Shown piece by piece: positions 24,702 to 33,401 of a DNA stretch of 64,000 nucleotides (position 1 is the first letter of the stretch; each line of letters starts with the position of its first letter). The notes below the pieces were generated by a model that was not told where the DNA came from, ran no database searches, and saw nothing but the letters and a program-made list of their open reading frames with translations. The stretch is taken from NCBI RefSeq assembly GCF_042647465.1, contig NZ_JBHRVN010000004.1, one strand, 5' to 3'. This DNA is from Wagnerdoeblera intermedia (GTDB lineage: Bacteria > Pseudomonadota > Alphaproteobacteria > Rhodobacterales > Rhodobacteraceae). A program made the position numbers and the translations under genes.

Positions 24702-25865
24702 TTATTCGGCAGCTTCTTCGGCGGCTTTCGCAGCCTCAATTTCAGCGGCCTTTTTCTCAACCTGTTCGACGATGTGATCGATCATCTGATCGTTCGAGAG
24801 CTTGTGGCTTTGACGGCCCGCCAGATAGACCATGCCGGACCCTGCCCCGCCGCCGGTGAAGCCGATATCGGTCATCAGCGCCTCGCCGGGGCCGTTCACC
24901 ACGCAACCGATGATCGAGAGGCTCATCGAGGTGGTGACATGGGCCAGACGCTCTTCGAGCATCGAGACGGTCTTGATCACATCAAACCCCTGCCGCGCGC
25001 AGGAGGGGCAGGAGATGATCGTCACGCCGCGGTGGCGCAGGCCGAGCGATTTCAGGATCTCAAAGCCGACCTTCACCTCTTCGACCGGATCGGCCGAGAG
25101 CGAGACGCGGATCGTATCGCCGATCCCCATCCAGAGCAGATTGCCCAGACCGATCGCCGATTTCACGGTGCCCGACACGAGGCCCCCGGCCTCGGTGATC
25201 CCGAGGTGGATGGGCGCATCCGTTGCATCTGCGAGCTGCTGATAGGCCGCCGCTGCCATGAAGACATCCGAGGCTTTGACCGAGATTTTATACTCGAGAA
25301 AGTCGTTGTCTTCGAGCAGACGGATATGCTCAAGCCCGGATTCAACCATCGCATTCGGGCAGGGCTCGCCATATTTATCAAGAAGATGCTTTTCGAGCGA
25401 CCCGGCGTTTACGCCGATCCGGATCGAGCAGCCATGATCCTTGGCCGCCTGAACCACCTCACGCACGCGGGCGGCATCGCCGATATTGCCGGGGTTGATC
25501 CGCAGACAGGCGGCACCGGCCTCTGCGGCTTCAATGGCGCGTTTGTAGTGGAAGTGGATATCCGCCACGATCGGCACCGGGCTTTCGGCGCAGATTTCAC
25601 GCAGAGCCTTGGTTGAGGCCACATCGGGGGTCGAGACCCGCACGATATCCGCGCCCGCAATCGCTGCGCGCTGGATCTGCTCAATCGTCGCCTTCACGTC
25701 AGAGGTGATGGTATTTGTCATCGTCTGGACGGAAATCGGCGCATCGCCTCCGACCAGAACTTTACCCACCCGGATCTGACGGGATTTGCGGCGCTCAATA
25801 TTGCGCCAGGGGCGGACGGGGTTGAGAGACATCGGCGGCTCCGTTGCAGGCTGCGCCTGAGACAT
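24702..25865 (-). CDS. ispG: 4-hydroxy-3-methylbut-2-enyl diphosphate synthase (flavodoxin)
   Basis: 387-aa [4Fe-4S] enzyme of the non-mevalonate isoprenoid pathway (ME-cPP to HMBPP). The TIM barrel begins RKSRQIRVGKVLVGG; cluster ligands are the two cysteines of SCPSCARQGFDVI and the one in IIGCVVNGPGEA. Three starts are possible (TTG 25889, ATG 25865, ATG 25832); I choose 25865, with AGGGGG close upstream. Essential for quinones and carotenoids. It follows the RodZ-like gene on the same strand by about 70 bases. Confidence 0.95.
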   Translation of the reverse strand: MSQAQPATEPPMSLNPVRPWRNIERRKSRQIRVGKVLVGGDAPISVQTMTNTITSDVKATIEQIQRAAIAGADIVRVSTPDVASTKALREICAESPVPIVADIHFHYKRAIEAAEAGAACLRINPGNIGDAARVREVVQAAKDHGCSIRIGVNAGSLEKHLLDKYGEPCPNAMVESGLEHIRLLEDNDFLEYKISVKASDVFMAAAAYQQLADATDAPIHLGITEAGGLVSGTVKSAIGLGNLLWMGIGDTIRVSLSADPVEEVKVGFEILKSLGLRHRGVTIISCPSCARQGFDVIKTVSMLEERLAHVTTSMSLSIIGCVVNGPGEALMTDIGFTGGGAGSGMVYLAGRQSHKLSNDQMIDHIVEQVEKKAAEIEAAKAAEEAAE

Positions 25866-25934
25866 AGCCCCCTGCGCCCTGGCAGACAAGGCCGCAGCCG
25901 GTCACAGCAAAGCTATCCTCAGCCCCACCGGGCC

Positions 25935-27170
25935 TTACTGCGCGGGTTCCTCACCCTCACCGCTGGTCAGATAACGTTCCTGCACCAGTTCAACCACGCG
26001 GGCCACCTCCGGCTCGGCGGTCAGATCGACTTCAGCGAAGCTGCCCTCAAGCTTTTCGGGCGAGAGTGCGAGATTGCTGACCACCTGAGCCCCGGCGGCG
26101 GCAGGGCCATAGGCCTTGCCCTTCACCATGAAATAGACCGCACCGGAATTGCCCGCCCGCAGGGTCGGCGGCGCATCAGACTGCGGCACGACATAGCTTT
26201 TGCCGGCGTCAAGAATCTGCTCAAACAACACGGTGCCATCCGCCGCTTTCACGCGCATCCAGGCGGGCTTGACGGCGATGATTTCAACCGCAGGGGCGGC
26301 TTCGGCCAGAACGCGAACCGGCGTGGCCTCTGCCTCAGCCACCGGGGCCTCCGGTGCGGCGGTCTGCGCCTCTGCCAGACGCTCCGTGATGATCGCGGCG
26401 ATGGGCCCGTCACGCGAGACAAGCTGCGGCACGTCCAGCGCCTGAGGGCGATAGAGCCGGCCGAGCGCCTCTGCCGTGGGGGCTTCGGTAACAGGATCCG
26501 AATCAGCCACCTGCAGCATCGCGCCGGGCGCCACGTCGCGCAGCGGATCGACCGAGACCACGACCTGGGGGGCCTGCTCGACCGGGGCCACATGGACGCG
26601 CTGCACTTCGTGCAGCACCGACCAGCCGCCGTAGCCAATGCCGCCGATCAGCGCCAGAAGCACCAGAACCGAGCCCGCAGCGCCCGGCTCAATCCGGCTG
26701 GTCCAGCTGGGACCACGCGGCACAAAAAGCGCATCGGGATGGCCAAGCGCCTCAAGACCCGTCGGACGGGGCCGGGCCTGACGCGGACGCGCCGCCGGGC
26801 TGCTTCCACCTAAGGTTTTGGGAATGGGGCTGAAATTCGCCTCAGCGCAGAACTGACGATAGGCCGCATCGGGATCCATCCCCAGATAACGGGCATAAGA
26901 GCGCACATAGCCTGCCACAAAACCGGGGGTCTCAAAGACCGAGACATCGGCGTTTTCAATGGCGGCAATAACGGTGGCTTTAATCTTCAGTTCACGTTGA
27001 ACATCGAGCAGCGATTTCCCCAATGTAGCGCGCTCTCCGCGCATCAGGTCGCCCAGCCGAAGGTCATAGGCATCAAAGCCCTTCGGCTGCTGCTCAGGTT
27101 GCGAAGAAGGTTTCACCTTCCGCCAGATCATACGGCCTGCCCCATCCGGTAGTCGGCCGCCCGCGATCAT
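25935..27170 (-). CDS. RodZ-like helix-turn-helix membrane protein (DUF4115)
   Basis: 411 aa. N-terminal cytoplasmic HTH (LGKSLLDVQRELKIKATVIA, residues about 52-110), one membrane helix (GSVLVLLALIGGIGYGGW, about 185), a Pro/Ala-rich periplasmic linker and a C-terminal beta domain with WMRVKAADGTVLFEQIL, the RodZ/DUF4115 signature. RodZ proteins link MreB to cell-wall synthesis. ispG follows, as in many proteobacteria where rodZ and ispG are neighbours. The start could also be the ATG at 27131; neither has a clear ribosome site. Confidence 0.87.
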   Translation of the reverse strand: MIAGGRLPDGAGRMIWRKVKPSSQPEQQPKGFDAYDLRLGDLMRGERATLGKSLLDVQRELKIKATVIAAIENADVSVFETPGFVAGYVRSYARYLGMDPDAAYRQFCAEANFSPIPKTLGGSSPAARPRQARPRPTGLEALGHPDALFVPRGPSWTSRIEPGAAGSVLVLLALIGGIGYGGWSVLHEVQRVHVAPVEQAPQVVVSVDPLRDVAPGAMLQVADSDPVTEAPTAEALGRLYRPQALDVPQLVSRDGPIAAIITERLAEAQTAAPEAPVAEAEATPVRVLAEAAPAVEIIAVKPAWMRVKAADGTVLFEQILDAGKSYVVPQSDAPPTLRAGNSGAVYFMVKGKAYGPAAAGAQVVSNLALSPEKLEGSFAEVDLTAEPEVARVVELVQERYLTSGEGEEPAQ

Positions 27171-27252
27171 AGTGTCGCCGCGAGTCGGCTTTCGTGAATA
27201 TGTGAGGCTTTTCTAACACAGCCCTGGAAAGACTGCACTCGAAGAATTGATC

Positions 27253-28482
27253 TCAGGCCGAAGCTTCGGCGCGATTCAGCGCACAATGTGCCCAGAGGGA
27301 ATCCATGGCACGAATCAGAGAATCGATCTCTTTGGGGCCATGCACCGGCGAGGGCGTGAAGCGCAGACGCTCGGTCCCGCGGGGCACCGTCGGATAGTTA
27401 ATCGGCTGGACGTAAACGCCAAAACGCTCCAGCAGCATATCCGAGAGCATCTTGCAGTGCACCGGATCGCCGACGTGAACCGGCACGATATGGCTGCCGT
27501 GGTCGATGATCGGCAGACCCAGACCGCGCAGACGCATCTTCAGAATCTTCGCCTGAGTCTGATGCTCTTCACGAAGCTTCACGCCGCCGTCACCTTTCAG
27601 GAAGGCAATCGAAGCCGCAGCCCCTGCTGCCACGACCGGCGGCAGCGAGGTGGTGAAGATAAAGCCCGGCGCATAAGAGCGGATCGCATCCACCATTTTC
27701 GCCGAAGCCGCGATATAGCCACCGAAGACGCCGAAGGCTTTGCCGAGCGTCGCGTTGATCATATCAACGCGGTGCATCTGGTTGTCGCGCTCCGCCACAC
27801 CGGCACCGCGCGGGCCATACATGCCAACGGCATGCACTTCGTCGAGATAGGTCAGCGCGTTAAACTCTTCCGCCAGATCGCAGACCTCTTTGATCGGGCC
27901 GAAATCGCCATCCATCGAATAGACCGACTCAAAGGCGATCAGCTTCGGTGCGGCCGGATCATCGGCCTCCAGAAGCTGGCGCAGATGTGCGAGGTCATTG
28001 TGACGCCAGATACGCTTTTCACCGCCACCGCGGCGAACGCCCTCGATCATCGACGCATGGTTCAGCGCGTCGGAATAAATGATCAGCCCCGGGAACAGCA
28101 CCCGCAGGGTCGAAAGCGTCGCGTCATTGGCAATATAGGCCGAAGAGAAGACCAGCGCCGCTTCTTTGCGGTGCAGATCGGCGATCTCTACCTCAAGGCG
28201 CTTGTGATAAACCGTGGTGCCCGAGATGTTGCGCGTGCCTCCCGAGCCTGCGCCGGTAGCATCAAGCGCCTCATGCATGGCATCCAGGACCACCGGATGC
28301 TGGCCCATGCCAAGGTAGTCGTTGCCACACCAGACGGTTACATCCTGCTCAGACCCATCGGGACGGCGCCATACGGCGTGCGGATAGTGACCCTTCCGGC
28401 GCTCCAGATCGATGAAAGTGCGATAGCGGCCCTCTTCGTGCAGACGGTTGAGGGCGGTATCGAGAGCGCTGTTGTAGTCCAT
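27253..28482 (-). CDS. hemA: 5-aminolevulinate synthase
   Basis: 409-aa PLP enzyme condensing glycine and succinyl-CoA, the first step of tetrapyrrole synthesis in alphaproteobacteria (Shemin pathway). Seen: CGNDYLGMGQHP, the glycine-rich GAGSGGTRNISGT, cofactor Asp in YLDEVHAVGMYG, and the Schiff-base lysine in TLGKAFGVFGGYI. Length and motifs match Rhodobacter HemA closely. Translation starts at ATG 28482. An FNR/FnrL-type box lies about 67 bases upstream, so oxygen control is likely, as known for R. sphaeroides hemA. Confidence 0.97.
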   Translation of the reverse strand: MDYNSALDTALNRLHEEGRYRTFIDLERRKGHYPHAVWRRPDGSEQDVTVWCGNDYLGMGQHPVVLDAMHEALDATGAGSGGTRNISGTTVYHKRLEVEIADLHRKEAALVFSSAYIANDATLSTLRVLFPGLIIYSDALNHASMIEGVRRGGGEKRIWRHNDLAHLRQLLEADDPAAPKLIAFESVYSMDGDFGPIKEVCDLAEEFNALTYLDEVHAVGMYGPRGAGVAERDNQMHRVDMINATLGKAFGVFGGYIAASAKMVDAIRSYAPGFIFTTSLPPVVAAGAAASIAFLKGDGGVKLREEHQTQAKILKMRLRGLGLPIIDHGSHIVPVHVGDPVHCKMLSDMLLERFGVYVQPINYPTVPRGTERLRFTPSPVHGPKEIDSLIRAMDSLWAHCALNRAEASA

Positions 28483-28542
28483 CTATCGACTCCGTGGCTT
28501 CCTGCTACACGGACTCAATGCCGTGATCGCCGGGCTTCGGCC

Positions 28543-28556
28543 TTGACCTTAATCAA
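28543..28556 (-). promoter_or_regulatory. FnrL (FNR/Crp-family) binding site upstream of hemA
   Basis: TTGACCTTAATCAA on the plus strand matches TTGAT-N4-ATCAA with one mismatch. Its centre is 67 bases before the hemA ATG. FnrL activation of hemA is established in R. sphaeroides; use of this site here is inference. Confidence 0.7.
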
Positions 28557-28636
28557 ATTCATTCATTCGGGACCTGGACATATTGCCACCCCGCCCTTCC
28601 CGCTAGTCCGCTTTGACCTGGGGGTCAACCAGGCCC

Positions 28637-29035
28637 TTAGGATGAAGGTGCCACTTCCAGCACCAGAAGACAGTCTTTTTTGCCCTTGCGGGCGGCATTA
28701 CAGTCTTTCAGCACCGCAGCCCGGGCGGCATCGCGGCTCTCCAGATCCGAAAGCGCAATCGCCGAAGGCACGGGCTGACCGCCACGGATAAAGCCGTCAT
28801 CGGGCGAGACCGCCATAGCCGAGTAGCGACCCGGCTTGGTCACGAACAACGCCAGCGCCTGCTCATTGGTTGCCACAAGGTCCAGCGTCGCCTTTTCCTC
28901 TGCATTCAGAAAGGCATGATCATAGACCGTCACCGCCTGCGCGCCGAGGCGATAGGTCTTGCCGCGCACTTCCTGCGCCTGCAGAGGGGAAAGGGTCATC
29001 AGGCCAAGCGCCAGGGCAGCAACAAAAGGTTTCAT
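28637..29035 (-). CDS. Small secreted protein upstream of hemA
   Basis: 132 aa with a signal peptide (MKPFVAALALGLMTLSPLQAQ, cut near residue 20). The mature part has two cysteines near the C terminus (KDCNAARKGKKDCLLVLE), likely a disulfide in the periplasm. The ATG at 29035 is the start because the signal peptide begins exactly there; a longer frame to 29242 has no plausible N terminus. Homologues next to hemA in Rhodobacterales are sometimes labelled 5-aminolevulinic acid synthase, which is an annotation carry-over; I assign no function. Confidence 0.8.
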   Translation of the reverse strand: MKPFVAALALGLMTLSPLQAQEVRGKTYRLGAQAVTVYDHAFLNAEEKATLDLVATNEQALALFVTKPGRYSAMAVSPDDGFIRGGQPVPSAIALSDLESRDAARAAVLKDCNAARKGKKDCLLVLEVAPSS

Positions 29036-29154
29036 CTCGGCGAAGCTCCGGGAAAAGAAAACAGACTGCAATCTTAACGTCTTCGCCGCCGCATGGACAG
29101 CCCCCGCGCGGGGGGCTAGCCTGCCCTCATCCAAGACCCCCGAAGGAGGCTGAG

Positions 29155-30537
29155 ATGACCCTCGCACCCGTCCTCGACCGGATTGACGCCGATCTGCCCC
29201 AGGCCCTTGAGCGGCTGAAAGATCTGCTGCGCATCCCCTCAATTTCCACTGACCCCGCCTTTAAGGCCGACTGCGACCGCACCGCCGACTGGCTGGTGGC
29301 TGATCTCGCCTCCATGGGCTTTGAAGCCTCCAAACGCCCGACCCCGGGGCATCCGATGGTGGTGGCGAAATACAAAGGCCCCGAGGGCGCGCCGCATCTG
29401 CTGTTTTACGGCCATTATGACGTGCAGCCGGTCGATCCGCTGGAGCTGTGGGACAACGACCCCTTTGATCCGCAGATCGAAGACCTGGGCGATAAAAAAG
29501 TGATCCGTGGTCGCGGCACGGCCGATGACAAAGGCCAGCTCATGACCTTTGTCGAGGCGTTCCGCGCCTGGATCGCAGAACACGGAAGCCTTCCCCTGAG
29601 CGTGACGGTCTTTCTCGAAGGTGAAGAAGAATCAGGCTCTCCCTCGCTGATCCCCTTCCTGCAGGAGAATGCAGACGAGCTGAAAGCCGATCTGGCGGTG
29701 ATCTGCGACACCGGGCTTTATGATGGCCGCGTACCCTCAATCACCACCATGCTGCGCGGCCTTCTGGGCGAAGAGCTGACGATCAAAGCCGCCAGCCGCG
29801 ATCTGCACTCGGGCTCTTACGGGGGGGCCGCCATCAACCCGATCCGGGTGCTGGCCGATATCATCGACAGCCTGCACGACGATCAGGGCCGCATCACCAT
29901 TGAGGGCTTTTACGACGATGTGCCCGAACTGCCCGAAGAACTTCGCCAGCAATGGCAGGGGCTTGGGTTTGATCACTCGCGTTTCTTAGGCGATGTCGGC
30001 CTCTCACGCCCGGCGGGAGAGCAGGACCGCACACCGCTCGAGATGATCTGGTCGCGCCCGACCTGCGAGGTGAACGGCATCTGGGGCGGCTATACCGGCG
30101 CGGGCTTCAAAACCGTTCTGCCGGCGGAAGCCCATGCCAAGATCAGCTTCCGGCTGGTCGGTCAGCAGGACCCGCTGAAACTGCGCGAGGCCTTCCGCGC
30201 CCATGTCCGCGCCCGTCTGCCCGAGGATGTCGAGGTGGAATTCCACGGCCACGGCAACAGCCCGGCTTCCGTGATGACCATCACCGACCCCGCCTTTGAG
30301 AAATCGCTTCAGGCGCTGACGGAAGAATGGCAGATCCCCGCCGCCTATACCGGCGCAGGCGGCTCGATCCCGATCGCGGGCTACTTCAAAACCTACCTCG
30401 GCATGGATGCCATGCTGATCGGCTTTGGCCGCGACGACGACCAGATCCACTCGCCGAATGAGAAATATGACCTCGAGAGCTTCCACAAAGGCACCCGCTC
30501 CTGGGCGCGGATCCTCGACAAGCTCGCCACGAAATAA
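29155..30537 (+). CDS. M20/M25/M40 family metallo-hydrolase (dipeptidase)
   Basis: 460-aa di-zinc peptidase of the CPG2/carnosinase-like M20 group. Metal ligands: the His of LLFYGHYDVQPVDP and the bridging Asp of RGRGTADDKGQLM; the catalytic Glu pair in LEGEEESGSP; Asp in AVICDTGLYDG. The lid domain includes ASRDLHSGSYGGAAINP. The C-terminal His is in IHSPNEKYD. The start at 29155 is fixed by AAGGAGG at good spacing. It is monocistronic with a strong terminator. Substrate probably small peptides or N-acyl amino acids. Confidence 0.93.
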   Translation: MTLAPVLDRIDADLPQALERLKDLLRIPSISTDPAFKADCDRTADWLVADLASMGFEASKRPTPGHPMVVAKYKGPEGAPHLLFYGHYDVQPVDPLELWDNDPFDPQIEDLGDKKVIRGRGTADDKGQLMTFVEAFRAWIAEHGSLPLSVTVFLEGEEESGSPSLIPFLQENADELKADLAVICDTGLYDGRVPSITTMLRGLLGEELTIKAASRDLHSGSYGGAAINPIRVLADIIDSLHDDQGRITIEGFYDDVPELPEELRQQWQGLGFDHSRFLGDVGLSRPAGEQDRTPLEMIWSRPTCEVNGIWGGYTGAGFKTVLPAEAHAKISFRLVGQQDPLKLREAFRAHVRARLPEDVEVEFHGHGNSPASVMTITDPAFEKSLQALTEEWQIPAAYTGAGGSIPIAGYFKTYLGMDAMLIGFGRDDDQIHSPNEKYDLESFHKGTRSWARILDKLATK

Positions 30538-30538
30538 G

Positions 30539-30567
30539 AAAAAGCCCCGCGTAAGCGGGGCTTTTTT
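30539..30567. terminator. Terminator after the M20 peptidase gene
   Basis: AAAAAGCCCCGC (30539-30550), GTAA loop, GCGGGGCTTTTTT (30555-30567). Its A and T runs also serve the convergent gene that ends at 30567. Confidence 0.9.
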
Positions 30568-31307
30568 CATTCTGCGGCGTGATCCGGCAGCACCGGAGCC
30601 TCCGGCACCAGCACTGCCGGATCCTGATGGCTCAAGGCCTCTTCGGCCTCTTCCTCCCCCTGCACCGCCGCAAGGGTCGCTTCCGACAAGCGCGAAGGCG
30701 CCCGCTTCTTTAACTCAAAGCCCATCATCGAGCGGAAGCTCTGTGCGGACCGGCGCTCCCGCGCATCGGCCCGGAGCGTACCCTCAATCACAAAGCGCCG
30801 CTGGGATTTCGCATCCTGAACATTATAGAGGTCGGGATTTACATGGAGAGCCTGGCCGATCAACTGGTATTCCGCATCCGCGATCGTTTTATAAACCACC
30901 GTGCCGTTACCACTGGCCGGCTTCACCTGCCGCCCCGCATCTGTCACCATGGGAAACAGATAGATAAAGGGCCGCGCCCGCTCATATTCCTGCAGGATCG
31001 CTGAATATTTTCCGGGCTTATCCGTCTGCTGAAACAGCCGCCGGTACAGCGGCTGACGACTCGCACGGCCGACATAATAGGGCCAGGTGCGCGGGCTGCC
31101 AGAGGGGGAAAGTCCGAAGACGTAAAGACCGACAGCACTGAAGATATCGCGAAGTCCGACCGCTTCGGCATCCGCCTCCGCCTGGGCAAAAACGTCATCC
31201 CGCGCGGCCAGGCAGTTAAGCGTCCGCCGCCCGTCTGCATCTCGGAAAGTCTGAAAAAAATACGGGCCCAGACAGCGAAACCGATAACCGGTCATAGTCA
31301 CTTCCAT
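30567..31307 (-). CDS. Hypothetical protein with divergent GIY-YIG nuclease-like domain
   Basis: 246 aa. Residues about 58-165 resemble a GIY-YIG fold: GLYVFG (GIY element), WPYYVGRASRQPLYRRL (YIG element followed by Arg), and later DAEYQLIGQALHVNPDLYN, which has the Glu and the NP-x-L-x-N feature seen after the catalytic Glu in GIY-YIG enzymes. The C-terminal 60 residues are acidic and low complexity. The start could be the ATG at 31307 or 31295. The AT-rich upstream DNA is unlike the rest of the window. A nuclease role is inference from motifs only. Confidence 0.6.
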   Translation of the reverse strand: MEVTMTGYRFRCLGPYFFQTFRDADGRRTLNCLAARDDVFAQAEADAEAVGLRDIFSAVGLYVFGLSPSGSPRTWPYYVGRASRQPLYRRLFQQTDKPGKYSAILQEYERARPFIYLFPMVTDAGRQVKPASGNGTVVYKTIADAEYQLIGQALHVNPDLYNVQDAKSQRRFVIEGTLRADARERRSAQSFRSMMGFELKKRAPSRLSEATLAAVQGEEEAEEALSHQDPAVLVPEAPVLPDHAAE

Positions 31308-31390
31308 TCCTGCTTAATACGCAACAATAATGAACCTGAGATTGCATTTATTCAATGAAAATCAATCAAAAGGAGATCCACCTGTGAGGA

Positions 31391-31498
31391 TCATTCCGAC
31401 GACCGCCTCTCCCGCTTCGGTGCCGAGCGCTCGTGCAGCCGCACGGCCACATAGCCTACCGCCACCAGAAAGACGGGCATGATGACAAATCCGCTCAT
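31391..31498 (-). CDS. 35-aa single-helix membrane protein
   Basis: MSGFVIMPVFLVAVGYVAV forms one transmembrane helix, followed by a basic tail of about 16 residues (RLHERSAPKRERRSSE). GGAGGG lies six bases before the ATG at 31498, and that ATG overlaps the restored stop of the upstream small gene (ATGA), a typical coupled pair. Too short for most gene finders. Function unknown. Confidence 0.6.
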   Translation of the reverse strand: MSGFVIMPVFLVAVGYVAVRLHERSAPKRERRSSE

Positions 31499-31721
31499 CT
31501 CAACCCTCCAGGGACGCGTCCTGCCAGATAATTCAGGGCAAAACAGGCGATACACCAACCCAAAGCTGCGATGAACATCAGCCAGACCGAGAGGTTCTCC
31601 CGCAGATTGAGATATTATAGATATATCCCGCCAGCGGCGTGGCGATTCCCACAGTGAAACAGGCCGTTGATGCCCGATCAAGCGCATTGGCCAGAAGCTT
31701 TGTCCGCTCGTTGTGAATCAT
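31495..31721 (-). pseudogene. Two-helix small membrane protein, frameshifted
   Basis: The ATG at 31721 has GGAGG four bases before it. The first frame gives NERTKLLANALDRAST and a helix ending PLAGYIYN. It then runs into junk (TGA near 31578), while the next frame continues as LNLRENLSVWLMFIAALGWC and ends at a TGA at 31495-31497 that overlaps the next gene's ATG. One base appears to be missing near 31606-31622. Restored length is about 76 aa with two membrane helices. It is either a sequence error or a recent mutation. Confidence 0.6.
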
Positions 31722-31768
31722 AACGCCTCCCCGCCTCAGCCTGCCCCGCACAGCGGCCTGCGGAAATG

Positions 31769-31794
31769 CAAAAAGCCGCCCCTGCGGACGGCTT
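31769..31794 (-). terminator. Terminator of rpmG
   Basis: On the minus strand the stem GCCGTCC/GGGGCGGC closes a short loop and runs into TTTTT. It lies 26 bases after the rpmG stop. Confidence 0.75.
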
Positions 31795-31819
31795 TCGCTC
31801 AAAATCTGCAAGCCTCAGC

Positions 31820-31987
31820 TTACTTGATTTTGCCTTCTTTGTACTCGACGTGCTTACGCACAACCGGGTCGTACTTGTTGACCGTCATTTTCTCAGTCAT
31901 CGTACGTGCGTTTTTCTTGGTCACATAGAAGTGGCCGGTGCCCGCCGAAGAGTTGAGGCGGATTTTGATCGTGGTCGGCTTCGCCAT
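31820..31987 (-). CDS. rpmG: 50S ribosomal protein L33
   Basis: 55 aa, MAKPTTIKIRLNSSAGTG at the N terminus and YDPVVRKHVEYKEGKIK at the end: the zinc-free L33 form (no CxxC pairs) typical of alphaproteobacteria. AAGGAGACACGACC precedes the ATG at 31987. A terminator follows. It is single-gene and too short for usual open-frame cut-offs. Confidence 0.96.
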   Translation of the reverse strand: MAKPTTIKIRLNSSAGTGHFYVTKKNARTMTEKMTVNKYDPVVRKHVEYKEGKIK

Positions 31988-32101
31988 GGTCGTGTCTCCT
32001 TCAAGCGGTCAGCCGCCGCTCAAGGCGCGCGATACCCGCAAATTCTGAACCCTGCGTTTGCCCTTTCGACAGGACAGAGTCAAGCGGGCTCTGTGGATAA
32101 A

Positions 32102-32737
32102 TCAGGCTTTCGGTGCGGCTTTTCCCAAAGAAAGATGGATGCCGGCCACGGTTGCGGCATCCAGTCCCATGCCACGCGCCAGCGCAGCCAGAAACTGAGT
32201 CTCTGCCGGACCATCGGTGCGCACGGTCATGGCAGCTGCCGAATAAACCTGCGCCTTCACCGCATCCGAGGCATCCCGCGCCAGCGCGAGGGCATCCACC
32301 GGCGCAGACATCTGCTCCTCCACAAAGGCGCGCTCTTCGGCCGAGGCCTCTTTCAGGTGATCCATGATCACCGCGCGTTCCTCATGGTCGATCACGCCAT
32401 CGGCACGCGCCGCCTGAATCATCGCACGGATCATCAGACGGGCATTGGCCTCTGCTGTCTCCGTCGCGACTGAAGTGCCGGTGATCTGATCGATCATCCC
32501 CGTCACCCCCGAGGCCGCCGCAGCCCCCATCCCCGTCAATGTGCCGACGATGCCTCCGGCCCCCGCCCCCAGGCGACCCAGAACCTGTTCAGCCTGCTCA
32601 GCCAGACCGGCGGTCTGCGGGTTTTTCTTCAGAGCATCCTGAACCGCGCCCAGGCCCCCGGCCTGTTTGACTTTGCCGTAGCCTTTGACGGCTGCGACCC
32701 CCAGAGCCAGCGTGGCAAGCGTGCGGACGAAACTCAT
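32102..32737 (-). CDS. DUF533/TerB-like membrane-associated protein
   Basis: 211 aa. N-terminal hydrophobic segment (MSFVRTLATLALGVAAVKGY), a glycine-rich middle (GRLGAGAGGIVGTLTGMGAA), and a C-terminal TerB-like helical domain with MIQAARADGVIDHEERAVI, whose acidic loop is the DUF533 signature (YebE-like inner membrane protein). ATG at 32737 has AGAGGA upstream; a start 20 codons earlier lacks one. Function unknown. It lies downstream of rnpB on the same strand. Confidence 0.85.
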   Translation of the reverse strand: MSFVRTLATLALGVAAVKGYGKVKQAGGLGAVQDALKKNPQTAGLAEQAEQVLGRLGAGAGGIVGTLTGMGAAAASGVTGMIDQITGTSVATETAEANARLMIRAMIQAARADGVIDHEERAVIMDHLKEASAEERAFVEEQMSAPVDALALARDASDAVKAQVYSAAAMTVRTDGPAETQFLAALARGMGLDAATVAGIHLSLGKAAPKA

Positions 32738-32925
32738 AACGGCAATCCTCTCAAAAGATCCGGCGCGACCGGGTTGCAATCGCCTGATAACCGGCAAGGC
32801 CCGTCACAGGTTCCCTCTCACGCCAGACGGAGCGGATGCGCGAAACCTGTCATCTGCCGTCCGATCATCATGCCCCCCCCCGCAGCAACGCCCTGGCAGA
32901 TGCGGTCCGCCGGATGGCATCGCAT

Positions 32926-32961
32926 GCACAAATAAACAGGCCGCCTCGCAGCCATGGGCCT
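32926..32961 (-). terminator. Possible terminator of rnpB
   Basis: A short stem (AGGCC with GGCCT) beginning about 17 bases past the rnpB 3' end, then GTTTATTTGTG on the minus strand. Weak stem; low certainty. Confidence 0.3.
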
Positions 32962-32977
32962 CGGTGAACAGGAATTT

Positions 32978-33394
32978 GCGCGGAAGGCCTGTAAGCCGGA
33001 TTCTGTCCAAGGGGTTGCCCCCTCTGGATGACCATTCCTCTTGTCCCGCCATTACTGACGGGCTTTAGCTGCCAACCCGGACCTCTCGGGCTGAAGTGTC
33101 CCTGCGGCGGTCTCGGTTGCCCGACCCTGGCCCGCGCGAGGTCCCTATTCGGCATTGCTCCGGGTGGGGCTTGCCGTGCCGTCCCGGTTACCCGGTCCGC
33201 GGTGGGCTCTTACCCCACCGTTTCACCCTTACCCTGCACGCAGGGCGGTCTCGTTCTCTGTGGCGCTTTCCCTGGGGTTACCCCCGCCGGGCGTTACCCG
33301 GCACCCTTACTTCATGGAGTCCGGACTTTCCTCGCATGACGCAGTTTCCCTTGTGGGGACCCGACACCACACGCGGTCATCCGGCCTTCCGCGC
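32978..33394 (-). ncRNA. rnpB: RNase P RNA (type A)
   Basis: About 417 nt. Ends pair as helix P1: GCGCGGAAGGCC at the 5' end with GGCCTTCCGCGC at 32978-32989. The universal core GAAACGGTGGGG followed by TAAGAGCCCACCGCG is present, as is the 3' segment ACAGAATCCGGCTTACAGG. It is the catalytic RNA that matures tRNA 5' ends. A good sigma-70 promoter sits seven bases before the 5' end, which supports the boundary. Confidence 0.96.
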
Positions 33395-33401
33395 GAGAGG
33401 G

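Noticed and set aside
27247..28791. 514-aa plus-strand open frame across hemA
   Set aside because: Antisense shadow of hemA in high-GC DNA, with no domain, ribosome site or sensible composition. The same applies to long antisense frames at 4714-6072, 10592-12640 minus, 17989-19140, 35249-37130 and 40419-41549.
28637..29242. Annotating the small protein near hemA as a second aminolevulinate synthase
   Set aside because: It has a signal peptide, 132 aa and no PLP motifs.
31352..31365. FNR-like site in the AT-rich DNA upstream of the GIY-YIG-like gene
   Set aside because: Only one half (ATCAA) matches; the other half is too degenerate.
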